64,000 bases of DNA. Origin: Cytospora piceicola (taxonomy: Eukaryota; Ascomycota; Sordariomycetes; Diaporthales; Cytosporaceae). Position numbers and translations under genes: made by a program. The first letter of the stretch is position 1. Every line of letters begins with the position of its first letter. Positions 12,405 through 23,072 of the stretch are shown piece by piece. Below the pieces are notes generated by a model that saw only the letters and a program-made list of their open reading frames with translations, ran no database searches and was not told the origin of the DNA. Location of the stretch: positions 62,001 through 126,000 of the forward strand of contig JALQBC010000036.1 of the NCBI GenBank assembly GCA_023375675.1, read 5' to 3'.

Positions 12405-14976
12405 TTTCATTTCCCGACTTTCCCCCATGAACGCCATTGACACCTTCCGCGCCCCCAGTGGGCCCCTGAAGGCTTGTATGGACGCCGCAACCACCGCCGA
12501 GCAGAGCTTTGCGATAAGGGCTGCGATCGCCTCCAAGAATATTTACGAATGGCTTGATGAGCTACGCGACTGGCCATGGCCCGAGGAGGGGGGCATTGGC
12601 TTCCAGACACCCGCCCCCGCCAGGGGGGGATTTCCGCCGCGCGGAAGAGCCGATCCCGCAGCCGAGTCTCCCTCCGGGGGTGCGACCGCGATCGCAGGAG
12701 ACGTGTACTTGGGAAGCCTCCTGCAGTCAGACATAGCGCGGTACGAGACGCGCATTGGTCAAATACAGGGCGGGCTGGACAAACTCGACATTGAGGAGAT
12801 CAAGAGGCACGTGCTACAGCATCACATTATGCCCCTCTCGAGGCCAGGAACACCCGCGAGCCCCAGTTTTGATCGCCACTTTGGGATGCCTTCGCTTGCG
12901 TCCTACACGAAGATGGACGACTTGACGGCTGTCATCACGGCTACAGTTGTGCAGGCGTTGCCCAATCTTTCGAAACTATTAAGACTCATGAATGCATGGA
13001 GGACACGGCTGTCGCTTTTGCGGCGCGTGCCTTCACTTATGTCGTCCCTTTCAGACGCCGAAACTGCAGTGCAGTCAGGTTTCTCAGCAATAGAGCAGGG
13101 GTTCAAGTCCCTAGTGGACCAACTGTCGACCAGTCAGTCCACAGCTGGCTCGAAACTCCCCCACACTGATTTTGAAGTCATGCAGTTGGGCCTGGACAAG
13201 AAGATCTCCAGGGCTTCTCACGAACTTGACTATATGCTCGACACCCTCGAGGGTCGGGATGATACGCTTCCTGACCAATGGATCGATCGGATGGAAGCCG
13301 TTGAGCAGGGCTTTGCCGATTGGATTGCCGCTCGTGAGAAGATGCTCCGTGACGCGCAGTCTGCAGCTCTGAGGGCGCAGACCAAATCGGCCGAGAACGA
13401 GAAGATTCTGAAGGCAAGTGAGTCTGCAGAAATTGCCACGGAAGGTTTAGAGCCTTCGAGGCAGACCAATGGAGAAAGCTCCCATGCAAGGAGAACAAAG
13501 GACGGATCTTTGTCAGGGGTGGTAATCCATGTTCAACATGCAGACGACGACGTTTCACAACCACTCCGTGAGGAGCAATCTAGCACCTCAAGCCTGGGAG
13601 ACGCAGATACGTCCAGCACACCCACGACCAAGCAGAGCTCATCACCCGCGATCCACAGGTCAACATCTAATGCCGACCTCGATGCCGATTACTTACTATT
13701 GGAGCCGTGCGATAAGAGCCGCGAGCCGGCACTGCCGCTCATCTCGGTGGAAAACAGCAGACCATCAACTGCCATATCAGACGCTTCAACAACCACCCGA
13801 GCGCCGCAAGACCCTCAAAGAACTCCGGACCTGTTACCAACGCGTGGCAGCCGCGGTTCTCCCCACACTCCGCCGAAAGACAGGAGATCCGCATCGATGT
13901 CGCTGGGCGACATGCCACCAGTTCTTGAGGGTCCCGAAGATGAGGATACAGCGCCGACACCTCCGAGCTCGTCCGTCGAAAGCGTCCCCAAGACCCTTGG
14001 AAGCCCCTTCGTGCTGAGTGATGCAAGCGGCGAAGATGATCACCTACGTCGGCAAATCAACGAGATACTGGAAAAGATCCCCGCCAAAGTTCATCTGTCC
14101 TCTCAGACCACCGCTGTCAACCATCTCAACCCACCGGACCTCCAGCTGCCTTACTCCAAGCCGAGGTCCACGGCGGATAAGACCCTTCGTAGCAGGTCTA
14201 GCATGTCGTCTCGAGCCGGTACGCCTTCTTTCATGTTGGCCCCGGTGTCGCGCCCGCGACAACAACGCGGAAACCAAGACATCAAGCTGTATCATCTGTC
14301 GCGAGGGACTGGTGAGCCTCCGATCAAGCTTTACATCCGCTGTGTCGGGGAGAGAGTGATGGTCCGTGTCGGTGGCGGCTGGGCCGACCTGGGAGAATAT
14401 CTCAAAGAGTATGCATTCCACCACAGCCGGCGATCTCAACAAGGGAGTGACAGCAGGGTCGAGGTCAGAGACATGCCTCGATCGGTTAGTAGCCTCAGCA
14501 CCCGGGCATCTGTCAGCCCGCCGGGCCGCCCGAGCCCTCCGAGCCGCCCAGCCTCGGCCGCAGGGTCCACGAGCCCCATCTACGTGAAGAAGACCAGAAA
14601 GCCCAGCGGGGGCGAAGAGCTGCTGGGCCCCAGGCTCCCCAGGACCCCGATCGCGTACGGCGGCGCGGGCGCCTCGGAGCCCCCGTCGTCGGGGTCCGGC
14701 AGCACCGGCCGCTCCCGGTCGAGCTCGGGCATCAGCTCGGCGGCCGAGGGGGACAGCTCGCTGGGCATGGCGGGGCCCAAGAGCACGAGGAAGGACATCT
14801 CCCAGGAGAGCCTGGAGTGGGTCGAGAGCATCAAGGAGAAGGTGCGGGCCGCCAGCAGCAGCGCGGACATGATGAGGGCCGCGGCCGTCGCGGAGCAGGC
14901 GCACGCGCGGGAGAGGGGGTTCGGCGACATTGGAAAGATCGGGGGCACGAAACGGCTGTTCAGGAAGGCTACGTGA
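12289..14976 (+). CDS. GAR (GAS2) domain protein, Kar9-like microtubule/cortical factor
   Basis: A single exon encodes 895 aa. The start is the first ATG of this frame (context AAACATGACC). The N-terminal 400 residues are largely helical: ASKNIYEWLDELRDWPWP, then IEEIKRHVLQHHIMPLSRPG, then MNAWRTRLSLLRRVP. I recognise this as resembling the Kar9 karyogamy family. A disordered Ser/Pro-rich linker follows. A GAR domain lies at about 664-712 (IKLYHLSRGTG, YIRCVGERVMVRVGGGW, LGEYLKEYAFHH). GAR domains bind microtubules, and Kar9 links microtubule plus ends to myosin V for nuclear and spindle positioning. A SKLP motif near residue 286 fits the SxIP-type EB1-binding pattern. The C-terminal quarter is very GC-rich and encodes a basic Ser/Arg/Gly tail. 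The GAR call is firm; Kar9 orthology is likely but not proven here. Confidence 0.8.
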   Translation: MTESAVHAPQGGRLMLSTRLPFHSTSTNSPTHQRNPSDDFISRLSPMNAIDTFRAPSGPLKACMDAATTAEQSFAIRAAIASKNIYEWLDELRDWPWPEEGGIGFQTPAPARGGFPPRGRADPAAESPSGGATAIAGDVYLGSLLQSDIARYETRIGQIQGGLDKLDIEEIKRHVLQHHIMPLSRPGTPASPSFDRHFGMPSLASYTKMDDLTAVITATVVQALPNLSKLLRLMNAWRTRLSLLRRVPSLMSSLSDAETAVQSGFSAIEQGFKSLVDQLSTSQSTAGSKLPHTDFEVMQLGLDKKISRASHELDYMLDTLEGRDDTLPDQWIDRMEAVEQGFADWIAAREKMLRDAQSAALRAQTKSAENEKILKASESAEIATEGLEPSRQTNGESSHARRTKDGSLSGVVIHVQHADDDVSQPLREEQSSTSSLGDADTSSTPTTKQSSSPAIHRSTSNADLDADYLLLEPCDKSREPALPLISVENSRPSTAISDASTTTRAPQDPQRTPDLLPTRGSRGSPHTPPKDRRSASMSLGDMPPVLEGPEDEDTAPTPPSSSVESVPKTLGSPFVLSDASGEDDHLRRQINEILEKIPAKVHLSSQTTAVNHLNPPDLQLPYSKPRSTADKTLRSRSSMSSRAGTPSFMLAPVSRPRQQRGNQDIKLYHLSRGTGEPPIKLYIRCVGERVMVRVGGGWADLGEYLKEYAFHHSRRSQQGSDSRVEVRDMPRSVSSLSTRASVSPPGRPSPPSRPASAAGSTSPIYVKKTRKPSGGEELLGPRLPRTPIAYGGAGASEPPSSGSGSTGRSRSSSGISSAAEGDSSLGMAGPKSTRKDISQESLEWVESIKEKVRAASSSADMMRAAAVAEQAHARERGFGDIGKIGGTKRLFRKAT

Positions 14977-16410
14977 TTTGTTTTTTGTTTTTTTTACAGG
15001 GACCAATGGTGGAATTCTCTCTGGGGGGCTCGGGGCTCCTCGGAGGGGGTTGGGGCATTTCAAGGGGAGTACGTACGTTTTTCCAGGAACAGGAGGGCAC
15101 ACACACACACACACACAAGGATTGGCTGCTTTTTTTTTATCCGGCGAAGGTGTTGAGCGTATTGTTATCATGCAGGAGCCTCTTTGGCATTGAAGGGCAG
15201 AGGCAACGTGCTACGGCCGCTAAGATACCACCCATTTTTTTTTTTCCTTCCCTTTTGTCTACTTCTGGCACTCTCGGTTGGGGGCTTTATATTGGGAACA
15301 CGTCGTTAAGAATACCCCCTCTTTCGTTTCTACCTTCATTCATACCGCATCTGGGGCCGACGTCAAGCATCTGGTACCTGAAAAGCATTGACTACGAGTC
15401 GAGGAAAAAGAGGAAATAGAATTAGAACTAGAGAAGGCGGATCGACTGCCATCTGCATGAGCAACCATATACAAGCTGCTCCCACTACTTTACTTGTGTC
15501 CGAATAGCAGGGTTTGTTGCTCTTGTGTAATACCCCCGATGCAATGGGACTGTCTCTGGTCATTATAACACAGTTGCATCAGAACTGAGGTGTTGCATGT
15601 GTGGAATCGAGATCTTGACGGCCCCTTCGTAGAGGTAGGTGCGTCAACAATAGCCTCCATATTATTGGGGACAATGGATAGAGGCATTGTCACAGTCGAA
15701 AGTCCCAGGGTGCCCACTTGCCGCATCAGGAAACTCTGGCTGACGTTTATTCACTTTCATTGGCTCACAGCTCGAGAGGCCCCATGGCTGGAGCCCCCCG
15801 TCCATGTGCTCTACAATGCCGCGGGCCCTTGCCTGAAACACTGCCCGTTGGTTTGACTGACCTGATAATTACAGAGAACGAGAGTGTCAGCATTGGTTTC
15901 GAGAAGCGAGAAGAAATCAACTCGTTCTCGAGTTCACGCTAGGCGACGACGAGCGAGAGTGCTGTGCGTAGAAGCGAGGCGTGGCTCTTCTGACACGGGC
16001 GCGAAGACAGGGTGTTGGACGAGGTGGCTGGTGGCGTCTATTTGCCGCAGTCGCCGTTTGAGAACTTGGTCGGAAGGAGAAATGTTGAAGGTAAGCAACG
16101 CTTGTTTGACGTTAACCGGGACGCGTGTTTGAGGATATACTGTGCCGAGGAAGCCGGGGTGGAGGTTAGGATGATCTGTTGTCGATGCTCTACTTACTAC
16201 ACATCAGCAATGGCGCCCGGCGTCAGTATATGATGATGCTTTGATGATTAAGCAGCCCATAGAGGATTCTAATTTTGTCATGATTACTTATATCATTCTA
16301 TAGAACTTCAGACTATGGCTCTTGCCCCGCCTCCAGCCCCGGCATTCCGGCCTTTCCTTCTCGTAATGATACTTCGGGATGCCTCGTCTCACCCTCTCTG
16401 GAGCTAATCC
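14977..16410. other. Convergent intergenic region between the GAR-domain gene and NIS1
   Basis: It contains 3' flanks of both neighbours, T tracts (about 15125-15138, 15235-15246), and a CA microsatellite at about 15098-15116. I see no gene in either strand. Confidence 0.5.
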
Positions 16411-16918
16411 TTACAGCCCTTTATATATATATGTGGTGCTGGTCTCGTCGCCAATGGTGAACGGGATACTGAACGGAACAAGGGTGGGCTCATACTGAGC
16501 ACCATATAAAGTCGTCAAGCTGGCAGTGAACGTGGCGGCGCCAGTCCTGGCAGTGGCAGGCAGGGTTACCGTCTCGTTGTAGTTGTTTGCTGTGTTCGAC
16601 TTGCCGACTTCAAGACGATAACAGCGGTATTATTAGCACACCAGCTCAGCACCACAGGTTTCCACATGAGAGTTTCACGTTACCTAGGTCGAAAGCCGTG
16701 ATGAAGATCCCCAGGCCGTCAGCGGCAGGGGCAGCCCCGAGGGAGTATCCCACGGCAATAGAGACGTCGGTGACGGACTGGATATAGTCCTGGGCCTCGA
16801 CTATGAGATCGAACGTGTCTCCGGGCTTGATGGTCGAGGGGACGCCGACGCCGAAGATTCTGGCCTGGGCTAGGGAGAGGAGGGAGGCCAAGGCTGTGAG
16901 GATGTTGGAGGGACGCAT
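16411..16918 (-). CDS. NIS1: NIS1-like secreted effector protein
   Basis: Two exons (16684-16918 and 16411-16607, intron 76 nt) encode 143 aa. A signal peptide covers about residues 1-18, with cleavage after AQA. The mature protein begins RIFGVGVPSTIKPGD and has the small beta-rich secreted fold of the NIS1 family (DLIVEAQDYIQ, SLTTLYGAQYEPTL, TIGDETSTTY). NIS1, first described in Colletotrichum, is conserved in ascomycetes and basidiomycetes. It acts in the plant apoplast or cell, where it targets immune receptor-associated kinases. Splicing is phase 1 and restores the reading frame exactly. The length is normal for the family and no breaks are seen. It stands alone, not in an obvious effector cluster. 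Confidence 0.85.
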
Positions 16919-18174
16919 TCTGGGCCAGGTGGTACGGAGTCTGATGATATTAACGGGTTGTGTTTCGCTCAGTGGATCTAATGGTCTAGCATCATGCTGT
17001 AGGTCGCCTTTATATATCAAGCCCGGTCTTGCTCCCCTCAGAAGAATCACATCATCAACTCAAGTACCGCGCAATAAGCCGCCAGCCCTCCCCCCATAAT
17101 GGTTCCAAAATACGAACAGCTCAGCGCCCAAGCAACATTTCCCATCGTATACGTGTTCCACTGGCCAGAGGTGGTCGGAGTACGGCAACTGGCAGAACGC
17201 TAATATCTGACGTCGAGTGGTACCGGCTTCACACTGGGTCAGCAATACGAGGGCGTCCACAGAGCTGAGCAAGGTCCTTCACCAGAAACGAGATGATGTG
17301 TCCCAGAACGCAGCAGACACCCCGAGATGCGGTAGATACATACATAGCCGTACTGGCTATGGATATCCCTGAACGTCCTTCACAAGCGTTGACTTCCCAG
17401 CAGAGGGTGACCACTACATGACTGTACCCAGTAACTCATGTAGATAATGATGACTCCGTTTGGAATACGTACATCATCGCATCGTCCCCATTAGGGAGCA
17501 ATAACGACCGCTAGCACGAATCTATGTAGCTCTGAATCACGAACGGCCTGATCAATTGTTTCAGACGTCCTGGCGCTGGGCTGTCAGCTGATTCTGACCA
17601 CTTCACATTGATGGCTGCTTGAACGTAGATTCCATACTTGGTAAGCCGGCTACTGTTCTGGATTACCTTTCTATTTTGCAAGTGACGTGAAAACAGCACG
17701 AAGCTGCCGATGCACCTGTGAAAAAGTCACTCGTGGGATTTTTACAGAAGACAAGAAGCGAAGTAAAGACCTTGCGACCAGAATAGGTCGTAGGTAAACA
17801 TTCCAGTCGACTTGTGATACGCGGTGTTGTGATGTCCCGTACTGCGTAGCTCCCGAGGTCGATAATGGTCCACGGTCTATAACACAGCCTCACACAAACC
17901 ATGTGGGAATGTGTTAGTCGGCGCGATAAGGGACAATCCATGCTACTGAGCTAAGCTACCCGCCGGCATCGCTTGACCGCAGCCAAATGTGCCGAGATAA
18001 GACCAGATAAGCCCGATGACCTATGTTTCCAGTCCCATGACAACACCAGCATTACATTCCCTATAGCATCCTTCCCTCTCCTCGATCTACTTATTACCGT
18101 CACTCGCTGCCACCCCCCTCCTCTCGAAACCTGCAACCGCCTCACACCCACCAGTCCTCCGTCCGAGCAGAAAG
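16919..18174. other. Divergent intergenic region, NIS1 / aspartyl aminopeptidase
   Basis: It serves as the promoter region for both neighbours. The 120 bp before the aminopeptidase start are pyrimidine-rich (many CCTC and CTTCC blocks), as in strong fungal promoters. No gene or repeat of note. Confidence 0.45.
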
Positions 18175-20137
18175 ATGACTCGAAGCACCGCGTCCTACCC
18201 CCTCCATCCCGCGTCGGCATCCATGGCGTCTTCCTACTCTTCTCCCAGCCCATACCCGCGCGGCCGGTCCGCAGTATCCTCCGACGAACCTCCCGCGGCC
18301 GTCCGACCGGCCGAGCCCTTCTCCCACGAGTCGAAATGCTTCATCCTCGCCGACATGGGCCGGAACGCACCGTCCGAGAACAAAGTGTGTGGGGAGTGCG
18401 CGGCGCGCCTGGGCCCCCACGAGAGGAGGCACACCGTCCAGGTGCTGTTCGGCCCAGGGTGCAAGATATGCGACCTGAAGGTCTCGGAGCCCGAGAGCTT
18501 TACCAAGCCGTTCATCCAGTTCCTGATCGAGAACCCCACCATCTTCCACGCCGTGGACTACTTCAAGGGCAAGATGAACGCGGTGGGCTTCACCGAGGTA
18601 AGCCGGCCACAGAGGGGAGGACCGAAGCCACAGCAGGGCGCGCACCGCGGCTGACCCGTCGTCTGTTTATAGCTCCCAGCCCGCGACGACTGGTCCGACA
18701 AGATCCAGCCCGGCGGCAAGTACTACGTCACCCGCAACGGGACCACCCTGGCAGCGTTCATCGTTGGCGAGGCCTACAGGCCCGGAAATGGCGTGGCCAT
18801 GATCGCGGGGCACATCGACGCGCTGACCGCGAAGCTGAAGCCCGTGAGCAAGAAGCCTGGAAAGGCTGGATATGTGCAGCTCGGGTAAGTCAGACATTTT
18901 ATATTCCCTATTGCGTGTTCGAATTACGGGTGCCTAGAGCAAAGCCGATGGGGTAGGCACAAGGTGCCCCGCGGCGGGTTCTAATACATTTGGAAGGGAC
19001 TCGAGGGCCCTAATATATGACACTTTACGCTCTGTATCAGGAAGAAACTAATAAGTGCTTAGTGTGGCGCCCTATGCCGGTGGTCTGAACGAGACGTGGT
19101 GGGACAGAGACCTTAGCATCGGCGGCCGTGTCGTTGTGCGGGACGCCGACACGGGCAAGACCACCACGAAGCTCGTCAAGCTGGACTGGCCGATCGCAAA
19201 GATCCCAACTCTGGCCCCGCATTTCGGGGTGGGCATCATGGGCTCGCAGAACAAAGAGACTCAGGTCGTTCCTGTCATTGGGCTGGAGTCCTCATCGCCG
19301 GAGGAGGCCCTCGGCGAGGTCGGCACTTTCGTGGCTTCCCAGCCATCCAAGCTGGTAAAGCTGATCGCGTCGGAGCTGGGCATCAAGCCCCAGAACTACG
19401 GCAGCATCGTCAACTGGGAGCTCGAACTGTTCGACTTCCAGCCCGCCACGGTGGCTGGCATGGACAAGGAGCTCATCTCCGCCGGACGTATCGACGACAA
19501 GCTCTGCTCGTGGGCTGCCTTCAACGGCCTGCTTTACGCCGAGAACAAGCCGTCGGACAGCGGCATCAAGCTCGTGGCGCTTTTCGACGACGAGGAAATC
19601 GGCAGCTTGCTCCGCCAGGGCGCAAGGGGAAACTTCCTGCCCTCGGTTATCGAACGCACCGTCGAAGCCCTGTCAGCCGATGCCGGCAAGGCCTTCGGCC
19701 CCGGAGTCTTGGGACAGACATATGCGCGGTCCTTCCTCGTCTCGGCGGACGTCACACATGCTGCTAACCCGAACTTCCTGGAGAAATACGAAGCCGAGCA
19801 CCTCCCACTACTGAACGTTGGTCTTACCATCTGTGCCGACAGCAACGGGCACATGACGACGGACAGCATAAGCACGGCCGTGTGCAGCCGTGTGGCGGAG
19901 CTGAGCGGGTGCACGAACCAGTCCTTCATGATCAGGAACGACTCCCGCTCGGGAGGCACCGTCGGCCCCGTGCTGAGCTCCGCCATGGGCGTCAAGACGG
20001 TCGACGCCGGCCTGCCGCAGCTGTCGATGCACTCCATCCGGGCAACGACGGGCGCCCTGGACCCCGGCCTGGGCACCAAGTGGTTCAAGGGCTTCCTGGA
20101 CAACTGGGAGAAGATTGATGCCGAGTGGGATCACTGA
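18175..20137 (+). CDS. M18-family aspartyl aminopeptidase with CxxC...CxxC N-terminal extension
   Basis: Three exons (18175-18597, 18673-18884, 19063-20137) encode 569 aa. Residues from about 108 to the end are an M18 metallopeptidase, which removes N-terminal Asp or Glu from peptides in the cytosol or vacuole. The expected two-zinc ligands are present: His188 in AGHIDA, Asp355 in GRIDD, Glu389/Glu390 in DDEEIGS, Asp441 in SADVTHA, and His535 in MHSIRATTG. GHID replaces the usual AHTD and RIDDK replaces RLDN, so this is a divergent member. Typical members have about 480 residues. The extra 95-100 N-terminal residues contain Cys72, 75, 96 and 99 (C-x2-C-x20-C-x2-C), a possible zinc ribbon. The extension is read continuously within exon 1 into the aminopeptidase start. 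A second in-frame ATG at 18223 would retain the Cys motif. Confidence 0.87.
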
Positions 20138-20939
20138 GGCACTCTCTTATGAACCACAGTGAGTCGAGTCCCGAGTGCGGAATGGTAGGTGGCCGGTCGA
20201 GGACTGGTCTGAGGGTATGGAGAGCATTTAATACTATGTGTGCCTATAGAGCGGATGCATTGTTGTTTGAAATTAAGCGGAATATACAGGTATGCGTCTT
20301 CGATCATGAGCCGTTATTGGCCTGGTTAGATAGATGGGCTGCAATCTATAAGATGGGCTGCAATCTACAGCGAGAGCTCGAAATGAATTTAACATAAACC
20401 AAGACTACTGACGATCCCTTGTTCTCGACACCGTAGACAAATGATATGCTGGGTAACAGAAGGCAAGTCTTGCACCTAGTATGTATGGTCCCGCGACTGA
20501 GCGGATGGGCCTGATGATGGAGTAAGTTGTCGTTGGCCCCCACAGAGAACTGCAGTGACCTCCGAGATCGATCTCTGTGGGCACGATGCAGTAATCACTG
20601 GAACAGGTAGGAGACCAGGGGATAGTGATGCCCTGGAATCAGATGTCTAGTTATGATAGTCAATGTGTATACGGCAGGGAGGCACTCGGCTACTTATCGT
20701 ACGGTGCTGTGGCGCGGCGGATGACAAGCAGCTTCTCCACCACGCATCAATCCCACCGCAGCGGCATCGATGTGACTGCACGACCTCCCAATTATATCGC
20801 CGCATTGACAACAAGGAAACCCATACCTCATTATTATCTGAGCATTTCCGGTGAATGAAGAGAACAGCATCTCACAAACAAAAAGAAATCCGCGCCCCCC
20901 CCCCAAACAAACACCCCCAAGGCAACACAAACACTCGCC
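20138..20939. other. Intergenic region upstream of cutC
   Basis: No gene seen. A C10 tract at 20895-20904 lies only about 35 bases before the cutC start codon, inside the probable leader. Confidence 0.5.
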
Positions 20940-21755
20940 ATGACAGGCCTCGAAGTCCCCGTCTTCTCCCCCGCCTCCGGCAGGGCGGCCCTGTCGCGGG
21001 GCGCGGGGCGCCTCGAGGTCAACCACGCGGGGTCCTACCCCCAGGGCGGCCTCACGCCGGACGGGGCCGAGGTGGCCGCCCTCTCGGGCTGCCGCCGCCC
21101 GCCCGCCCCGCTGCGGGTCATGATCCGGCCCCGCGGCCCGCCCCCGGCCGGGCCCGACTTTGTCTACTCGGGGCCCGAGCTCGCGGGCATGGCGGCCGCC
21201 ATCCGCGCGTTCAGGGCGGGCGGCCACCTGCGGGCGGAGAGGGGCGACGGCTTCGTCTTTGGGGTCTTGAAGAGGGTGGAGGGGCGGCAAGGCGGAGGGG
21301 GAGGGGAGGGGGCGCTGGTCGTCGACGCGGAGAGGAGCCGGGAGCTCGTGCGCCTGGCGTCCCCGCTCCCGTGCGTCTTCCACCGCGCCTTTGACGACGT
21401 TCTGGGGAGCGGCGGCCCGTCTGCCGCCGAGGCGGCGCTGCGTGCCATTGCGGACTGCGGCTTCGACGGCGTCCTGACCTCTGGCGGGCCCGGCTCGGCG
21501 GCGGGCAACGTCGAGACGCTCGCTCGTATCCTGCAGCACGCAACGGATCTTGAGATCATAATTGGGGGCGGCGTCAGGAGCTCCAACTTGCAGGTACTGA
21601 GTGACAGCCTGCTTCGTAACCCAGCGTATGGGGGGTCGCGTGTCTGGTTCCATTCCTCGTGTCTAACTTCGCAGTCTGGGGATAATGTTGACGAAGAGGA
21701 GGTCGAGAAGATCGCGAGTGGGTTGGATGGGTTCATGTGTGAGCAGCGGACATAG
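20940..21755 (+). CDS. cutC: CutC-family copper homeostasis protein
   Basis: A single exon encodes 271 aa, close to the length of human CUTC (273). The TIM-barrel signature is complete in order: RLEVNHAGSYPQGGLTPDG, VMIRPRG, GFVFGVLKRVEG, CVFHRAFDDV, GFDGVLTSGGPGSA, IIIGGGVRSSN and FHSSCLTS. Family members are cytosolic proteins linked to copper homeostasis; their biochemical activity is not established. The first 500 bases are extremely GC-rich, with a Gly-rich insertion (GRQGGGGGEG) in the middle. A GT at the end of AACTTGCAG could in principle be a donor near 21593, but the unspliced frame reads through in good family sequence, so no intron is called. Confidence 0.88.
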   Translation: MTGLEVPVFSPASGRAALSRGAGRLEVNHAGSYPQGGLTPDGAEVAALSGCRRPPAPLRVMIRPRGPPPAGPDFVYSGPELAGMAAAIRAFRAGGHLRAERGDGFVFGVLKRVEGRQGGGGGEGALVVDAERSRELVRLASPLPCVFHRAFDDVLGSGGPSAAEAALRAIADCGFDGVLTSGGPGSAAGNVETLARILQHATDLEIIIGGGVRSSNLQVLSDSLLRNPAYGGSRVWFHSSCLTSQSGDNVDEEEVEKIASGLDGFMCEQRT

Positions 21756-22276
21756 TGGGAGGATGGCAGGAAAGGCATCAGTCAAACCAACCCCGAGTCC
21801 GATCCGGGTGATAGGGTCAGGGAAACAAAGACCTAGATCGCTTAGAGCAACAAGATTGTATCTCATTACCACTTATGTGTCACTGGAAGCGGCATCGAAT
21901 GGGAAGAAGATTCCATAAATGCAACTTGCAATTTTCTCTTTGTTATTGGTCAAATACCTGGCCATAAGCCCTGACACGGGCTGCCACTGCCTATTTCGTT
22001 TGGGAGGCAGCCATCGCATGTGCCGTCAACGGCGTTAATTACAGGGTGAGAGACGAAGTTGGTGCCGTGACCCCGTCATATCTGAAGTGGTAGCGTTGCC
22101 ATCGCAGGCCAATGCGCTCCTTTCATCCCTCCCTACCCAATGTCGCAAACAATAGTAATGAAGAACAAACACGAATTGATCATCCGAGATCCAAATCCAC
22201 CACCAGGCCATACACAGAGCAGACACCACCACGCGGTGATCCCTGCGCGAGTGTCTCCCAGACTTTGAGCTGCATT
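21756..22276. other. Convergent intergenic region between cutC and the Myb-like gene
   Basis: It contains the 3' flanks of both genes. I see no further gene or strong structure. Confidence 0.45.
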
Positions 22277-23037
22277 CTACTGGGAAGAGGAACGCGCGCT
22301 TCCATCTTCATTGCGATCGAAGGAGCGACTCTGGTCATCTGACACAACCTGTGTCGGGTTGGAGTTGGAGCCAACTCTGGCGTTGCCGAAGGATGGCCCA
22401 CCTGAAACCGTGCTACCGTTGTTGAAGGACGGTGTACTAGAAGCGGGGCCGGCGCTGTTGAAGAACTGTCCACCAGCAATGGGAGTAGGGCCGGCGTAGC
22501 TGAATGAGTGTCCGCCAACAACAGTGCTACCGTTGTGAAGGGGTTGTCCATTGGGAGTAGGGCCGGCGTTGTTGAATGAGTGTCCGCCAACAACAGTGCT
22601 ACCGTTGTGAAGGGGCTGTCCATTGGAAATAGGGCCGGCGCTGTTGAAGAACTGTCCACCAGCAACAGGACCAGCGTTGCTGAAGGACAACGCAGCAGGA
22701 GTAGGGCCGGTGTTGTTGAATGAGCGTCCGCCAACAACAGTGCTACCGTTGTGAAGGAGCTGTCCATTGGGAGCAGGACCGGCGTTGTTGAATGAGTGTC
22801 CGCCAACAACAGTGCTACCGTTGTGAAAGGGCTGTACATTGGGAGCAGGACCGGCGTTTCCAAAGTGCTGAGTAGCATGATAGCCAGGGTCCTGGTTGGG
22901 AAGAACATAGCCCACGTTGCTGTGGGTGGGGGGAGGTGGCATGGGTCGATTGAAGTACATCACGCCCTGGGCACCGAAGCCTGGGGCATACATGCTCTGA
23001 GTCTGAGTCTGAGCCTGAGCCTGGGCCTGGGCCTGGA

Positions 23038-23072
<35 letters not shown>

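Noticed and set aside
14044..15171. 375-codon open frame on the minus strand across the end of the GAR-domain gene
   Set aside because: Low-complexity Arg/Ala/Gly/Pro translation caused by GC-rich codons of the plus-strand gene; no family features.
20694..21653. 319-codon minus-strand frame opposite cutC
   Set aside because: Shadow of the extremely GC-rich cutC; composition is Arg/Gly/Pro/Ala without motifs.
22180..22908. 242-codon minus-strand frame in the minisatellite
   Set aside because: It is open only because the 72-bp period is a multiple of three; the other minus-strand frame joins properly to the Myb-like exons.
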